A stretch of DNA of 64,000 bases from Locusta migratoria (GCA_026315105.1 CM048744.1:315897270-315961269); one strand, 5' to 3'. Positions 45,512-56,590 are shown, numbered from the stretch's first letter. The notes: a model not told the origin generated them from the sequence alone. Made by a program: numbers and translations.

Positions 45512-45716
45512 TGTTCTTTCTTGGCAACCTAAGCATTAACGCCTGTTAGCTGGACCTGTTGCCCGGTAGTCGCCTGCAGTGTCTCGTATCGACGCGTTGC
45601 ATTGAAAGTTGTGAATGTACATATTGTATTTTTATTTATAATTACTGGTTCTCTGCCTTAGGAAATTTCTGCTGGCGTTATTGCCTCGTGCTCTAAAATT
45701 TATCAGGCAAATGGGT

Positions 45717-46170
45717 CTGAAATCTGTCAATTAATGTTTTACAGTTTGAGGGCAACTGTTGCACTGTTTTTAACAGACTTGTTCTTCTATTTTCCCATCA
45801 TTTGAATTACAGCTGTTTTCAGGTTTTGAAAAATTTCACTATTAATTGCTTTAGCCTCAAGAATTCTTAGTAAAGCAATTAGCTCTGATTTTCGCCCTAA
45901 CGGCAGTTTGCTTGGTTTTTAAACTTTTGTATTTCCTTTAAAAATTTTAGTTGAAAGAAAAATTATTAAGAAAAGTAACCTAAAATCTTTCGGTTAATGC
46001 TTCACAGTTTGAGGGCACTGCTGTCCTGTTTTTAAGAGAGACTTGCTTGTATCTTTCCGTTATTTGGATTACAGTTGTTTTGAGTTTAATTTTATGGTTA
46101 ATTGTTAGCTTAGGCATTGTGAATCAAATGATTTTGGCCCTTATGGCAACTTGTTTGTGAAGCACCTTGA
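45717..46170 (+). repeat. Diverged tandem duplication, about 263-bp period
   Basis: 45717-45979 and 45980-46170 share phrases in order: cacagtttgagggca, cctgtttttaa, gattacag.tgtttt, tggcaacttgtttg/cggcagtttgcttg. The second copy is incomplete. Confidence 0.6.
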
Positions 46171-46998
46171 TCGAGTTGAATTATAATCTAATGATTGTGT
46201 TAATATAATATGTATTACAAAAAGACATACACTCATTACAAATATGGGCTACACTTTCCTTAACTGCTCCCTCCCTACCAGTAGCATAACTCAATGTTAC
46301 CCACGATTTCTTTTCTAATTTTAGCATTGTGTCACTTTCCGGTTAATGACAGCTTCAGTTCTTGGTCGTACTCTTGCTATCTAGACAAAAATGGACTTAT
46401 GGCTTTGTACTTGAAAAATCTGACACGAGGATTATTTTCGAAAATATTGTCACGTACTGGTCCGTATTAATGAACTCATTGTCATTCTACCTATAGCATA
46501 TGAATCAATGAAAGAAGCACCTGTGTGTAACGTATATCCTCTTCAGTCCCAGTTCCCAGGTTAATTTAAAATTTTGAAAAGTCAATATTTTTTGTTTATT
46601 ATGTTGCACAGGCACCACATTTCTCTTTTTCGCAATTTGGAAAAATTTCATTTTTTGAACATTGATGGTATCTCGGATTTCAATCGTAAACATATTTCTT
46701 AAATTTTCTTGAGGGAACGTATTGTACTTAAAATTAATTACAGTATGTTCTATTTGGAGTCCCCATGACAACTTCAATCAACATGATGAAAAATTTCTGA
46801 TGCGGTTGGTTTGAAACTAACAAGGAAAGTACTTCAGCCCGATCTTAAATTGTATTTAAATTTTAATGTAATGCAGTTTTCGCTTTGTTTCCACTTTTCA
46901 TTTTGCAAAATGTACTTCTGTTTCGCCTGTATATTTAAATATATGTACATTTCCACTGTGTGTTGTAGATGGCCACATTGAGTTAACACTCAGAAGGC

Positions 46999-47034
<36 letters not shown>

Positions 47035-48343
47035 TCTGCCCGATCACACACATATACACCAAAATCGTATGAGAGTTAATGTAAAGATCCCTTATTTCAC
47101 TAGTGATACTCCCGCATCTGCAAAACTCTGCAGTCGTGCGTTAGAGGCCTCTGCGTGTGCCATGCCGCATTGCACTTTGACCTGTCGTTTCGCCAGTAGG
47201 GACGGTGCAGTGTGCCTCCGAAGTTACGTTTTGTGACGTTATTTGTGTGATGAAGCGTCAGATGGGGCTGCGATTGGTTGAGATGAAGTTACGAAGAACC
47301 CTTCCTTCCTGATGATGTTATTAGTGTAGAAGATGAATCATTCGCATGCTTTCTCGTATCTGTTATGGTACAGAAATATGAGCATAAGTTAGGTACTGTT
47401 GTAACACTAACATATAATGATGATAATAGGTATGATAATGACGGATAGCTCATTGCACGCGGTAGTGCTACGGTAAGTGCGGGAAGAGGCGATGGAAGCA
47501 GTGGCAGTGAATACCAACCGTCTTCCGAGAAGAAGGTTAAAGTTGCAACTATCACCACGGCTTTTGATGACAATACGCTAGAGAACATGTACGATGATTA
47601 ATTCATAAGTTATAGTTAAGATTTCTGCAGTACGCATGGCATCTACAATTACATCTACAGTGTTATTTAGTGCATGATTACAAAGTTTTGCATAAAAACG
47701 ACACCCCCCACCACATTGAGGTGTACGTAGAGATCCTGTAATTTCCTTCTAAGTGAATTACTCTGAACATATTTGAGGTTTGTCAACCTCTCAGATTTCA
47801 ACTGGCAGGAATTCAGTAGAAGACTCCAAGTATCCTTTGGGACCAGTGGAATCACTTTCCTCTCCAGAGATGCACCAGTGTCAGGAATGCTAAAAAAGTG
47901 ACGAACAAACCATGGATAGGCACGAAGCCTACAATTTTCTTAAAATTTCATGTGAAAATTTACGCATTTTGTTACAAATAAAGAAAGAAACAAAAATACA
48001 TTTCTTCAAAGTATAGCAATACTAACCAAATAGCTCTTCACGTCAAACCTCTTATGGATTTTTTTTAATATCACCATTCATTAAATCTTCAATGTTTTGA
48101 GACAATTTCGTAAGGAGCATCAAACTTCTGATTCGTGTAGCTCCGGAAGTTCTGCTGCAAAGGCTATATAAGTGGCGTCACTTGAAAGCAAAAAATCGCA
48201 CTGACGTGTTTTAAGACCACTTTAGATTTGTAGTTTTATAAGTTTTTGCGAACATTTTGGACCAAAATAATAATCTAAATAATAATTAATTAATTAATAA
48301 GTGTGTCTAAAATCCTTTTAGGAAAAAAAATTGGACAGTGACA
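46171..48343. other. Unassigned sequence with a 33-A tract
   Basis: Mostly AT-rich. A 33-nt poly(A) lies at 47000-47032. A mixed-composition block at 47040-47640 has a short frame (SGSEYQPSSEKKVKVATITT) I cannot assign. (TTAA)n-like at 48270-48300. Confidence 0.45.
47000..47032 (+). repeat. Poly(A) tract
   Basis: 33 uninterrupted A; no LINE or SINE recognised upstream. Confidence 0.9.
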
Positions 48344-48418
48344 GGTGTCGAACCACCGACCTTTCGCGTCACAGTCCAGCTCCTTGCCCACTACGCTACG
48401 GCTACAAATCCAAACAGG
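48344..48418 (-). mobile_element. Solitary tRNA-like sequence (probable SINE head)
   Basis: The minus strand carries box A tagcgtagtgggcaagg and box B ggttcgacacc, 35-40 bp apart, in a 75-bp tRNA-sized unit (ends near tgtagccg and cactgtcc). The acceptor ends do not pair well and I cannot place a convincing anticodon loop. A decayed SINE head is likelier than a functional tRNA gene. Confidence 0.45.
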
Positions 48419-48639
48419 AGTTCTTTAATTTGATGGCGGTTGTGATGTTAATATGGTATTTGTAGACATTAGATTATCATTTATCGTACGAAGAACGATG
48501 TGTGTTTGTTAATTCCTCAGTGTGCCGTTGCTTTGAAATGACAACGTGTAAGTTACAATAAGAAAATCATCAAATACGCGAGGAATGTCACGTGTCATCT
48601 CCGAACGGCTGGTTTTCGTTAATTCAATGGGGGGTGTCA

Positions 48640-48770
48640 AATCCCTGTTATTTTTGAAAATATGTCTCAAACGAAAGGAGATATGAAAAAAACCATAAGG
48701 TAGCTATGTTGTAGAGAATTTTCTCCTCTACCAATTATGTTATTCAATTTACGTGTCAGATGAACGGATC
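48640..48770 (+). repeat. Direct repeat copy 1 of about 130 bp
   Basis: Contains gttgtagagaattttctcct followed by ctaccaattatgttattcaa and cgtgtcagatgaa. Second copy at 49180-49312. Confidence 0.7.
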
Positions 48771-48910
48771 GTTTGCAATTACAATTATATTACAAACGGT
48801 TTGTTTTGGTTTTACTACCGTATTTTTTGTTCCAAAAATTTGAAAAAGGGCGGTTCTGGTCTCTGGCGGCCTACAATCATGTCTGTAAAATTTGGTGCTG
48901 ACCCGTTGAA

Positions 48911-49108
48911 GCCGGCCGCGGTGGCCGAGGGGACTGAGGCGCTTCAGTCACGGTCTGCACGGCCACTACGGTCGGGGGTTGGAATCCCCCTTCGGGCATG
49001 GATATTTGTGCCGTCCTTAGTTGTAGCTAGTTCATAAGTAGTTTGTAAGTTTAGGGACTGATAACCCCGTGGTTGGGTCCCATAAGGTCTACAAACATTT
49101 GCACATTT
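48911..49108 (+). mobile_element. SINE-A, full length
   Basis: 11-bp duplication with one mismatch: gacccgttgaa (48900-48910) and gatccgttgaa (49109-49119). Confidence 0.95.
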
Positions 49109-49179
49109 GATCCGTTGAACGGTTCGTCTTAAAAACAAGGAACACGTTACGGACAGAGACAGAGAGGCATCCATAAATC

Positions 49180-49312
49180 GCCGTTATTTTTGCAAATATC
49201 TTTGAAACGCTACGAGATATGAAATAATAACATAACAGAGCAAAGTTGTAGAAAGATTTTCCTCCTCTAACAATTAGGTTATTCAATTTTCGTGTCAGAT
49301 GAATAGTTAAGC
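49180..49312 (+). repeat. Direct repeat copy 2 of about 130 bp
   Basis: Contains gttgtagaaagattttcctc followed by ctctaacaattaggttattc and cgtgtcagatgaa. Together with 48640-48770 this implies a tandem unit of roughly 325 bp once the SINE between them is removed. Confidence 0.7.
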
Positions 49313-49524
49313 CGTTATTTTCATTTAAATTTCGAGCTGTCAAAAGACGATCGCAAAGGCCCACTTTTAGTGTTACTACCGTAACCTAAAGAGGGCCAAA
49401 AGGCACACGATTGCGACACAGACAGAGACAACAGTTTACGAACCAAGGTGTACATACGTGCACTTACAGACTGAAGAGGATGTATGTTTAATTTCATAAC
49501 CGTTCCATCCCTCTGCAAACAATT

Positions 49525-49713
49525 TTGTTTGTAAATCTATCGGACCAAACTTCCTGGTCATCAGTCCGTAGCTTACAAACTACTTAAACCTTGGTAAACT
49601 AACCTAAGGACAACACATACACCCGTGCCCCAGGGAGGACTCGAACCTCCACGGCGAGCAACCGCGCGCTTCGCAGAAAGACGCTTGAGACAGCTCGGCT
49701 ACTCCACCGCGGC
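49525..49713 (-). mobile_element. SINE-B, full length
   Basis: Tail hairpin at left (cggaccaaacttcctggtca..cagtccg), box B aggactcgaacctcca, head at right. Perfect 11-bp duplication tgcaaacaatt at 49514-49524 and 49714-49724. Confidence 0.95.
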
Positions 49714-49724
49714 TGCAAACAATT

Positions 49725-50130
49725 ACTGACCACTTTAGTAAGTTGCGTAAACTGTTTGGAGTTGCAGATTTGCATCGAATATCACTCCATCGAAGTGTGT
49801 GTGTGAATGCTGAGAAAGAAATCGGCTAACGGCAGTGACTTTGAACCAGCTCATTGAACGCCGGCCATTGTGTTCAGGACCATTGTGCACGCAGGTCGGG
49901 AGCGCAGTCATCGACAATGGACGTAAGCCACCGTGAGCCATCAGCACAGCGCTGTGCTGGGGCGCCCGATGGCCATCGCGCCTCGCCACGCCTCGCCACC
50001 TCGGCGCACACTACCACGCTACACTGGCCACGCACAAGCGCAATTCACCACCACCAGCCGGTTTTCTACTCGTATCGGTCGCACAACTTGCTTCACCCTC
50101 TGATTTACACTACTGGAAGCCAGTACAATA
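49725..50130. other. Unassigned sequence
   Basis: GC-moderate block (49860-50080) with open frames on both strands and no recognisable product. Confidence 0.4.
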
Positions 50131-50395
50131 ATTCATATATGAAGAACAGACTAGAGTGCATTTTCTTTGACTTGTTTCGGTCTTATTTAAACCATCTTCA
50201 GGAAATTAAGCTCCATTGATGTTGAGCTGGCAGGAGACTTGGAGCCTTCTAGTGCGTCAGTGATGCACTAGACGGCTGCAAGTTTCCTGCCAGCTCCACA
50301 ACATCAATGGAGCTTAACTTCCTGGAAATGGTTTAAATAAGACCGAAACTAGTCCAAAAAAAATTTGCACTCTGGACTGTTCTTATATATAAATT
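50131..50395. repeat. 265-bp palindrome (foldback)
   Basis: Arms 50131-50262 and 50263-50395: agaacag.c.agagtgca, tttcggtcttatttaaacca and gctccattgatgtt are repeated inverted. The centre is at about 50262. Each arm has a decayed hammerhead-like phrase near its outer part (minus: ctgaagatgg...ccgaaacaagtc). Confidence 0.9.
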
Positions 50396-50667
50396 TAAAT
50401 AAAAGTGCTGTATCCCATAAGTGAACAAAAATATTTCCAAAAATATGTCAGTACAATAATGTCAGAATGATTAACTTACCCTGAGAATGAGGCCATTTCT
50501 TCTGGAAAAAAATTGTAGGAACTGTGTTTTAGGAACAACAGAAAGATTCGTCGTTGCATCGGCGAAAACATACAACGAAGTAAATTCTGAACCCAGAGCA
50601 AAACATTTAAAAATATAAAAATCTCAAAATGTAGCAAAGCTAATTACATATAAAAAGTCTGGAAAAG
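50396..50667. other. Unassigned AT-rich sequence
   Basis: Nothing recognised. Confidence 0.4.
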
Positions 50668-50674
50668 ATAGTTT

Positions 50675-50982
50675 CCTGAAACTTCCTGGCAGATTAAAAT
50701 TGTGTGCCGGAACCGGGACTCGAAGCTGGGACCTTTGCCTTTCGCGGGCAAGCGCTCTACCGACTGAGCTATCCAGACACGATTCACGATGCCGCCTCAC
50801 AACTTTGGAAAGTAGGAGACGAGGTACTGGCGGATGCAAAGTTGTGAGGCGGCATCGTGAGTCTTGTCGGGATAGCTCAGTCGGTAGAGCGCGTGCCCGG
50901 TTTCGGCACACAATTTTAATCTGACAGGAAGTTTCATATCAGCGCACACTCCGCTGCAGACTGAAAGTTTCATTCTGGAAAC
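50675..50982. mobile_element. Inverted dimer of the tRNA-like repeat (SINE-D)
   Basis: A minus-oriented tRNA-like unit (from gaaacttcctggcag at 50678) meets a plus-oriented one at about 50804. The plus unit has cgggatagctcagtcggtag but its anticodon/T-arm region is deleted (gtgcccggtttcggcac). Flanked by atagttt at 50668-50674 and 50983-50989. Same family and same inverted arrangement as 16240-17244. Confidence 0.8.
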
Positions 50983-51104
50983 ATAGTTTTCTATTTGAAA
51001 AACAGAAAACTGTTATATGTTAAAAATGAAAACAACAATCACATTCGCAAAACTTTTTTTAAAATTTATTTGATGAGCGTGCGGCAGTCAACCCACGCTC
51101 ATCG

Positions 51105-51200
51105 CTTTGGCATCAACGGCGAGACGATTCGGTCTGATGATGGTCTCAGAGGAGATGAAAACTAGTCACCCCTATCAAATAAATTTTAAAAAAGTTTTGC
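51105..51200 (+). repeat. Repeat segment carrying a hammerhead-like motif
   Basis: Shares ggcatcaacggcgagacgattcgg with 18620-18648 and ends aaataaattttaaaaa. Confidence 0.6.
51131..51170 (+). ncRNA. Hammerhead-ribozyme-like motif
   Basis: GGT, core CTGATGA, TG, GTCTC-AGAG-GAGAT hairpin (one G-T pair), GAAA, palindromic ACTAGT, C, ACC. GGT pairs with ACC. One extra A before stem III and one or two extra bases before stem II depart from the canonical layout. Confidence 0.42.
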
Positions 51201-51574
51201 GAACTTGTTTTCTTTTTTCATTTTTGATTATACGTAGCTTCCAATCAAGTTTCTCGGGCATGAACATATTTAGATAACAAAGAGCATGAAATGGAATCGG
51301 TTCCATACTGAAGGAGTGTGGATGTATGTTTCCTGTGGCACTTGGCGGAAGGCAGTTCTTCCGTCACAGTAGTCTCAGATATTGTTTTAAGATTGAAAGC
51401 TGGCATCCCAGATGTCCATTCCACGCAGTGAAAATGTTTACACTAGAAAGATGACAAGACAATGGAGTGTGGACGGATACTATTGTCTCTACAACTAATA
51501 CGATTTACATACAGTGGCGAAAGAGGACGTATTTCCACCTCGTTTCCTTGCACACGGGCCAATCCCTCAACCAC
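51201..51574. other. Unassigned sequence
   Basis: Nothing recognised. Confidence 0.4.
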
Positions 51575-51584
51575 CTCGCAAAAG

Positions 51585-51658
51585 TAGTCGAAGGCTCTAA
51601 GGCGCCTTGCTGCGGTACGCGCGGCTGCTCTCCGTCGGAGGTTCGACACTGCCTTGGA

Positions 51659-51714
<56 letters not shown>

Positions 51715-51841
51715 GTGCGTGCGTGCGTGCGTGCGTGTGAGTGTATGATTTGTTCTTAGCATAAGTTTAAGTAGTTTGTAAGTCCAGGAACTGATAATGA
51801 CTGCAGTTTGGTCCCATAGCTTTAGAAATATTTAAACGTTT
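51585..51841 (+). mobile_element. SINE-C with an expanded internal (GT)n
   Basis: tRNA-like head (gctctaaggcgccttgctgc, box B gaggttcgac). Then a long (GT)n at 51663-51739, then linker ttgttcttagcataagttta and tail with ggaactgataatgactgcagtttggtccc, the shared 3' hairpin. The microsatellite replaces the short tgtgtg found at this point in related copies. Confidence 0.75.
51663..51739 (+). repeat. (GT)n microsatellite inside a SINE
   Basis: About 77 bp of gt/gc units. Confidence 0.95.
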
Positions 51842-52029
51842 CAACTCTCTTAAGTAAAAATAAATAAATAAAATAATAATAATAATAATAATTGCAGCCC
51901 TGATTCTGAGAAATTGTTGTAATGTTAAGATCCCCAAACACAACCTTGGGCATCATATTACAGAATCTGAAATCACTCCACTCCATATTCCGTAACACTA
52001 GTATAACACCCACAATGAATATTTCTGCA

Positions 52030-52562
52030 AAAACATTCTTGATCACACAAATGCAGTATTTTCTTTTTATTACATGTGACGCCTTTTGTCAATTCTAGGC
52101 ATCATCAGACGTTCAGTGAAAATTACAAACTTGTTTAAAAAAACAGTAATTGCACCTAAAAGTATAAAAGAGAATCGATATGTAAGACATACCTGTTACA
52201 AAAAAGGTTTAACCTGGTTAAACTACTGGCCACATGAGCACATTCACATTTCAGAGGGAGGTCTGAGGTATAATATTCTAAAATACCAAATCACTTGTCA
52301 CTCAGGTTGCAAGGCGTCAGACTCATTTAAAAATTCAAATAAAATACATATCTAAAATAAATGTGGCAGCTGTTCCTTGAGAAATGGGAAACGGCAGCGA
52401 TGGTACAGTTAAACATTTCCCTATAACAAGTATGTCTTACATACCGACATTTTTTATGTACTTCGAAGTCAACTGCAGTTTTTAAACAAGTCTGTAATTT
52501 TTCCTTAACATCTCATGACGCCTAGAACATGCGAAGCACGTCACATGTTTTGCAAAATATTA
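52030..52562. repeat. Foldback of about 530 bp with diverged arms of about 140-170 bp
   Basis: The left arm (about 52030-52205) and right arm (about 52422-52562) are inverted: gtatgtcttacat, aaacaagt.tgtaattttt, gcctagaa, cgtcacatgt. The outer part of each arm carries a hammerhead-like phrase (left, minus strand: gtctgatgatgcc) without an intact GAAA. The loop is unassigned. Confidence 0.75.
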
Positions 52563-53082
52563 AAGAAGATGTTAAGGAGATTCTCCTCTCCCTTTCCACG
52601 AAATGAAGCGACGCAAGTAAATGAGGCAAACGTTCCGACAAAACGTAGCCCTCAGTCGAAAAACACAATCACAGTCGTCGGAAATTAAATTTATAAATTT
52701 ACCCTGTTACAATTGGGAGTCCTCGATTTAATTAAGCGAGATTCTGGCATCACCCTTACCGCCTCATTATGACCATACCTCCTACATGTGAATTCGACAT
52801 AGGAAACGACTTGAACCGCATTTTCTTTTGTTGCAACTCCTATCATGTACACTATCGTCTTCTGCAGAAATGATGAGCATTTTGGCCCCGCAGACTTTAG
52901 ACTCAAATCGTTAACGAGGCGCAACTCCACCTACAGGTACAATGTACATCCGGCCTTCGTTATCGCTATAAAACGAAGGTGATCCGTATGCGCGAGCGGC
53001 ACCGTCACATCAGTAAATATGAAAAGGGTGGATTATTGGTGTGAGCCAATGGGATGCATCCTTCCGGAAAATTTATGCGCCG
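52563..53082. other. Unassigned sequence
   Basis: Nothing recognised. Confidence 0.4.
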
Positions 53083-53205
53083 TTGCGGATTAGCCGCGTG
53101 AACTGGGGCGCCGAGCTCCGGTGCGCGCGACCTTTCGCCATCTGGGATTCGAGTCCCCCCTCGGTCATGGGGGTCAGTTAATTTTCAGTTAGGTTGTGAT
53201 AATCT
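53083..53205 (+). mobile_element. SINE-C fragment
   Basis: ccgttgcggattagccgcgt (box A), gcgcgcgacctttcgccatc, box B ggattcgagtcccccctcgg and linker. The 3' tail is missing. Confidence 0.75.
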
Positions 53206-53559
53206 GAAAGGGCAATACAAAAGTAATTACTAGCAAATTATAATAGGCAGTCGATCACATGTGACCACAATATACCTTCATTATTATTATAGACAGTGGT
53301 CTTAAAATATAGGTGAAAAATAAAACAGCCGGTAGAGATCACCGAAATAAACATATTTCATATAGGAATGAGTGGTCGGTAATGATATAATACCGCGCTA
53401 TTTCACTGTACACTAAGAGAAAGTGATACGGAATGTTCACCTAGTTTCGTGTGGGACTTATCTGGGCCTGCAGACTGACACTCTTCTACTCCTCCAATGC
53501 AGCTGATACCAAATCGGGTACAAAGCGGCAGCCAACTGTGGATTGTCCGTGGGTGCACC

Positions 53560-54080
53560 ATCCATTATCCCCGAGCCTGCGTTCTATAATATCCCAGATA
53601 AGCTCATCTTCATTATCAGTGTTCTGTCCCTAGGCAGGTCTTCACATGCTGTTCTCCATGCAGTACTGTCGTTTGCTACCCTCTCTGTTTTCTCGTAACC
53701 ATCCTTATACTATCAAACAATCTGGTATTTTCTGCGTCTTCTTCTTCTTCTTCCCCTTCTTCTTCCATTCTCTGTTCCCTCCATATCATCGATCAGCAGA
53801 CAGTCTCTTCCAGTGCCTAAGCCAATTATGTTTTATCTTACGTTTATTTTCAACGCCGCGTTTTCGCTTTTTCTACCCATTTTTTATCTTTTACATCCTC
53901 TTCCAAGTCCACATCTGAAATGCTTCTAATTTTCTTTCATCCTCTTTAATCAGTGTCCATGTCTCAGCTCCATATGGTGCCTGAAACCATATAACATTTT
54001 TTGCCAGTCTCTTCCTCAGATTTCTGTCGATACGTCCTGTAATCTTTTTGTCTTACAGCCATCAAATCAGCCAAAAAAGA
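53560..54080 (-). pseudogene. RTE-like LINE C-terminal remnant
   Basis: The minus strand reads KITGRIDRNLRKRLAKNVIWFQAPYGAETW, then TLIKEDERKLEAFQMWTWKRM and IKHNWLRHWKRLS. This is the same block order as the RTE-like copy at 19298 (LYGSETWT...FDMWCYTRI...GHILRH) but a different lineage. Stops and frameshifts throughout. Confidence 0.6.
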
Positions 54081-54979
54081 TTTGAGAATCGGTTCTGTGC
54101 AGCACGTTAGAACCAGTAGCCGGCGGATGGTACAGGTAGTGAGCGAAGCATAACCAGTGCTACCAGTAGGTCTGTGCCTCACGCTGATTGGCTGATGTAT
54201 AAGGCGGTCGCCCGCCAAAACGCGATCATACTTTAATTAATACTTAATAAACTAATTCTAGATCACAGGTCAGATAATTAGTAAGGAACCCCACAATGTT
54301 GCGCTATGTCACAATAAAATAAAATGTATAAAAATCAATTCTAAATGGAAACAAAATACTAAAAAAAAAAAAAAAAAGTCAGACGACACGCAGCGGCCAT
54401 GTTTTGGCGTCAGCCAGAGGAAGGAGAATCGTGCGTGGATCGCGCTGCCGAATTCAGTTCAAGTTCGTTGGTCAGACTGTGAACATGTACAGATCAGATT
54501 CGGTGCTCAAATAGCGAACACGTACTAGTACAAGTTTAGATTCGCTGTTCAGATTGTTAACACATAATACTTCAGTTCGGAAATACTGTATTGTCACTGT
54601 GGATCAATGTGTTATTTAATATTTATGAACTTTAATGCAGAGAAAAGGAACAATGTAGTTAATTACGTGCAGTTTGCTAATTTTCTGTGGTTATGACTTA
54701 GAAAATTAAGTTGCATTCCATCATCTTTAACTCATCACATAATATAAAAGACAGTTCCTAGCTACCCACCACAATTTCTGCCTCAAGAGCTAGAACCAAA
54801 GACATGTGTGCTGTTCTCTGCGCTGGGAAAATTACTGAAGAAGACTACAGGTTGGCGAAATAACTATTAAAATTGGTAGTCTCGTTACAATCAAGAACGG
54901 GTTCACGGTGTCGATAGTAATATGGCGAAGATTCAGGTAAAAGAAAATTCAGAATAGGTATGGATGTTCACCGCCGTAA
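54081..54979. other. Unassigned sequence
   Basis: An 18-nt poly(A) at about 54360. No family recognised. Confidence 0.4.
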
Positions 54980-55275
54980 TCTATATCTATAAATGTGAAT
55001 GTCTGTTCGGTATTCGTTTATCACATCTGAACCACAAGACATAAAGAGCTAAAAATTTGTACAGTTACTAATGTCTACCCGGGGAAGGCTTTAGGAAAGG
55101 TTTTCTGGCGATCGGATAGCTATTTATCTATATATATTAATGTGAATGTCTGTATGGTGTACGCTTATCACGTCCGAACTACAAGACGCAGAAACTTAAA
55201 TATTTGTACAGTTACTAATTTATACCTGAGGAAGGTTTTAGGCACGATTTTATAGCGATCTGATAGATATTTAGT
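54980..55275 (+). repeat. Two tandem Helitron-5'-end-like units of 147 bp
   Basis: 54980-55126 and 55127-55275 each start TC after an A (tctatat.tat.aatgtgaatg) and proceed through ttatcac.tc.gaac.acaagac and a.gaaggtttta. The TC start, A before it and sequence style fit Helitron 5' ends. No matching CTAG end nearby. Confidence 0.5.
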
Positions 55276-55959
55276 AATTTGAAGAATAAAACGCGAAATG
55301 AGGAATAATAATTACACTTTGAAAATTATATTTACTCTTTGAAAATGGTTTTATTGGTTGCATTGTTGCTTGAGGGTTGATAATGATAAAAGGGTGGAGT
55401 ATATTGGAATGGGTAGTTATCTGTGTATATAAAATTCGCTCTGCAACGAAAACTAAAGAAGTCAAACGAATGGTCTGTGTGTAACTGTTGTCCGAATTCT
55501 CCTGTTGTACACCTCGGCAGTTCCATGCCGATAGCTATAAGGGGGTGGAAGATATGGTGGTTGAAAGTCGTCAAATTATAGAAAATTTCGACTGAAGGTC
55601 AGCGATGACGTTTGCGACTCTATAACAAGTAGGTTACATACAGTGAAACGTGATGCCACACACCATATCTTTGGTCTATGCGTGCTACAATGTCTTCAGC
55701 TCTTTCTCTGTAAGGATGAACATACGAATAAAGAAATATAAGAATAAATAAATAAATCAGTAAAAAACAAATTTCTTTTAATACATGTCTTGAAATAAAT
55801 CGATTTGACGTTTCGCGCATTACATCAAGTGATCGATTTGTGATATTATTACTATCATTATTGTTGACTTTCGTGATTGAATTCTTAGAAAACGAGTGCA
55901 GTTTTACATTTGAGTTGATCTACACTACTTACGTTCCAGATAATATTGATTAAAATGTT
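55276..55959. other. Unassigned AT-rich sequence
   Basis: Nothing recognised. Confidence 0.4.
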
Positions 55960-56300
55960 TGTTTCTAAAGAAGGTATTGTATTTCATTTCATCCTTCAAA
56001 ACCAGTCTCATAGCACACTACTGAAAGATACCTTATCTATCATAATCAACCAACACGCGAGCGGAGCCGCGAGTTTAAGCTTGTCCGCATATACCTTGGC
56101 AATTGCTATGCGGGTTTTTACTGCCTTGTGGCATCTGATTGTTCGCAGGTGTTTGCAAGCGCTGACTTGCTCTATTACTTTCCTACCTTTCATTAGACTT
56201 GTTCCTACTTTCCTTGCGCTTATAACCATGCGGTTTTCTCTTACTAATTATCATTGTAAATTTCTGACAAGAATTATTGAAATCCTTAAAAGGTGCCCTA
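55960..56300 (-). pseudogene. Possible non-LTR RT remnant (IEQV..YLG region)
   Basis: The minus frame MVISARKVGTSLMKGRKVIEQVSACKHLRTI...AVKTRIAIAKVYAD resembles the stretch after RT motif C in RTE/R4-like proteins (IEQV-x-KYLG, then RIAMAK). Weak and isolated. Confidence 0.4.
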
Positions 56301-56363
56301 CACATGCCTTTTCGTTTCTGACGTATGTTTTAGGACTACCCGGTAGTATTAATTTAATAGTTT

Positions 56364-56590
56364 ATCACCAACCGAGATGGTCGGTGGTAAGACACTGGAC
56401 TTGCATTCAAGAGGTCGGTAATTCAGACCCTCCTCCGGCATACAGATTGAGGTTTTCCGTCGTTTCCCTAAATGATTCCAGGCAAATGCTGGGATGTTTC
56501 CTTACGAAGAGCCCGGCCGACTTACTTCCCCTTCTCCATCTCTAATGATCACGCAGTCGACGGGACGTTACGTCTTAATCTGCCATCCTT
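56364..56590 (+). mobile_element. Conserved-insect-type SINE (tRNA-derived)
   Basis: The tRNA-like head (gagatggtcggtggtaagac) has a poor box B (ggtaattcagaccctcc). The body gaggttttccgtcgtttccc, ccaggcaaatgctgggatg and cccggccgacttacttcccc is one I recall as a SINE body widespread in insects. The tail hairpin is degenerate (gacgggacgttacgtctt). Confidence 0.75.

Noticed and set aside
52086..52355. 89-codon ORF in the 52-kb foldback
   Set aside because: Lies mostly in an inverted-repeat arm; low-complexity, no domain.
55946..56545. 199-codon plus-strand ORF
   Set aside because: Overlaps a minus-strand RT-like remnant and a plus SINE; the product has no coherent domain.
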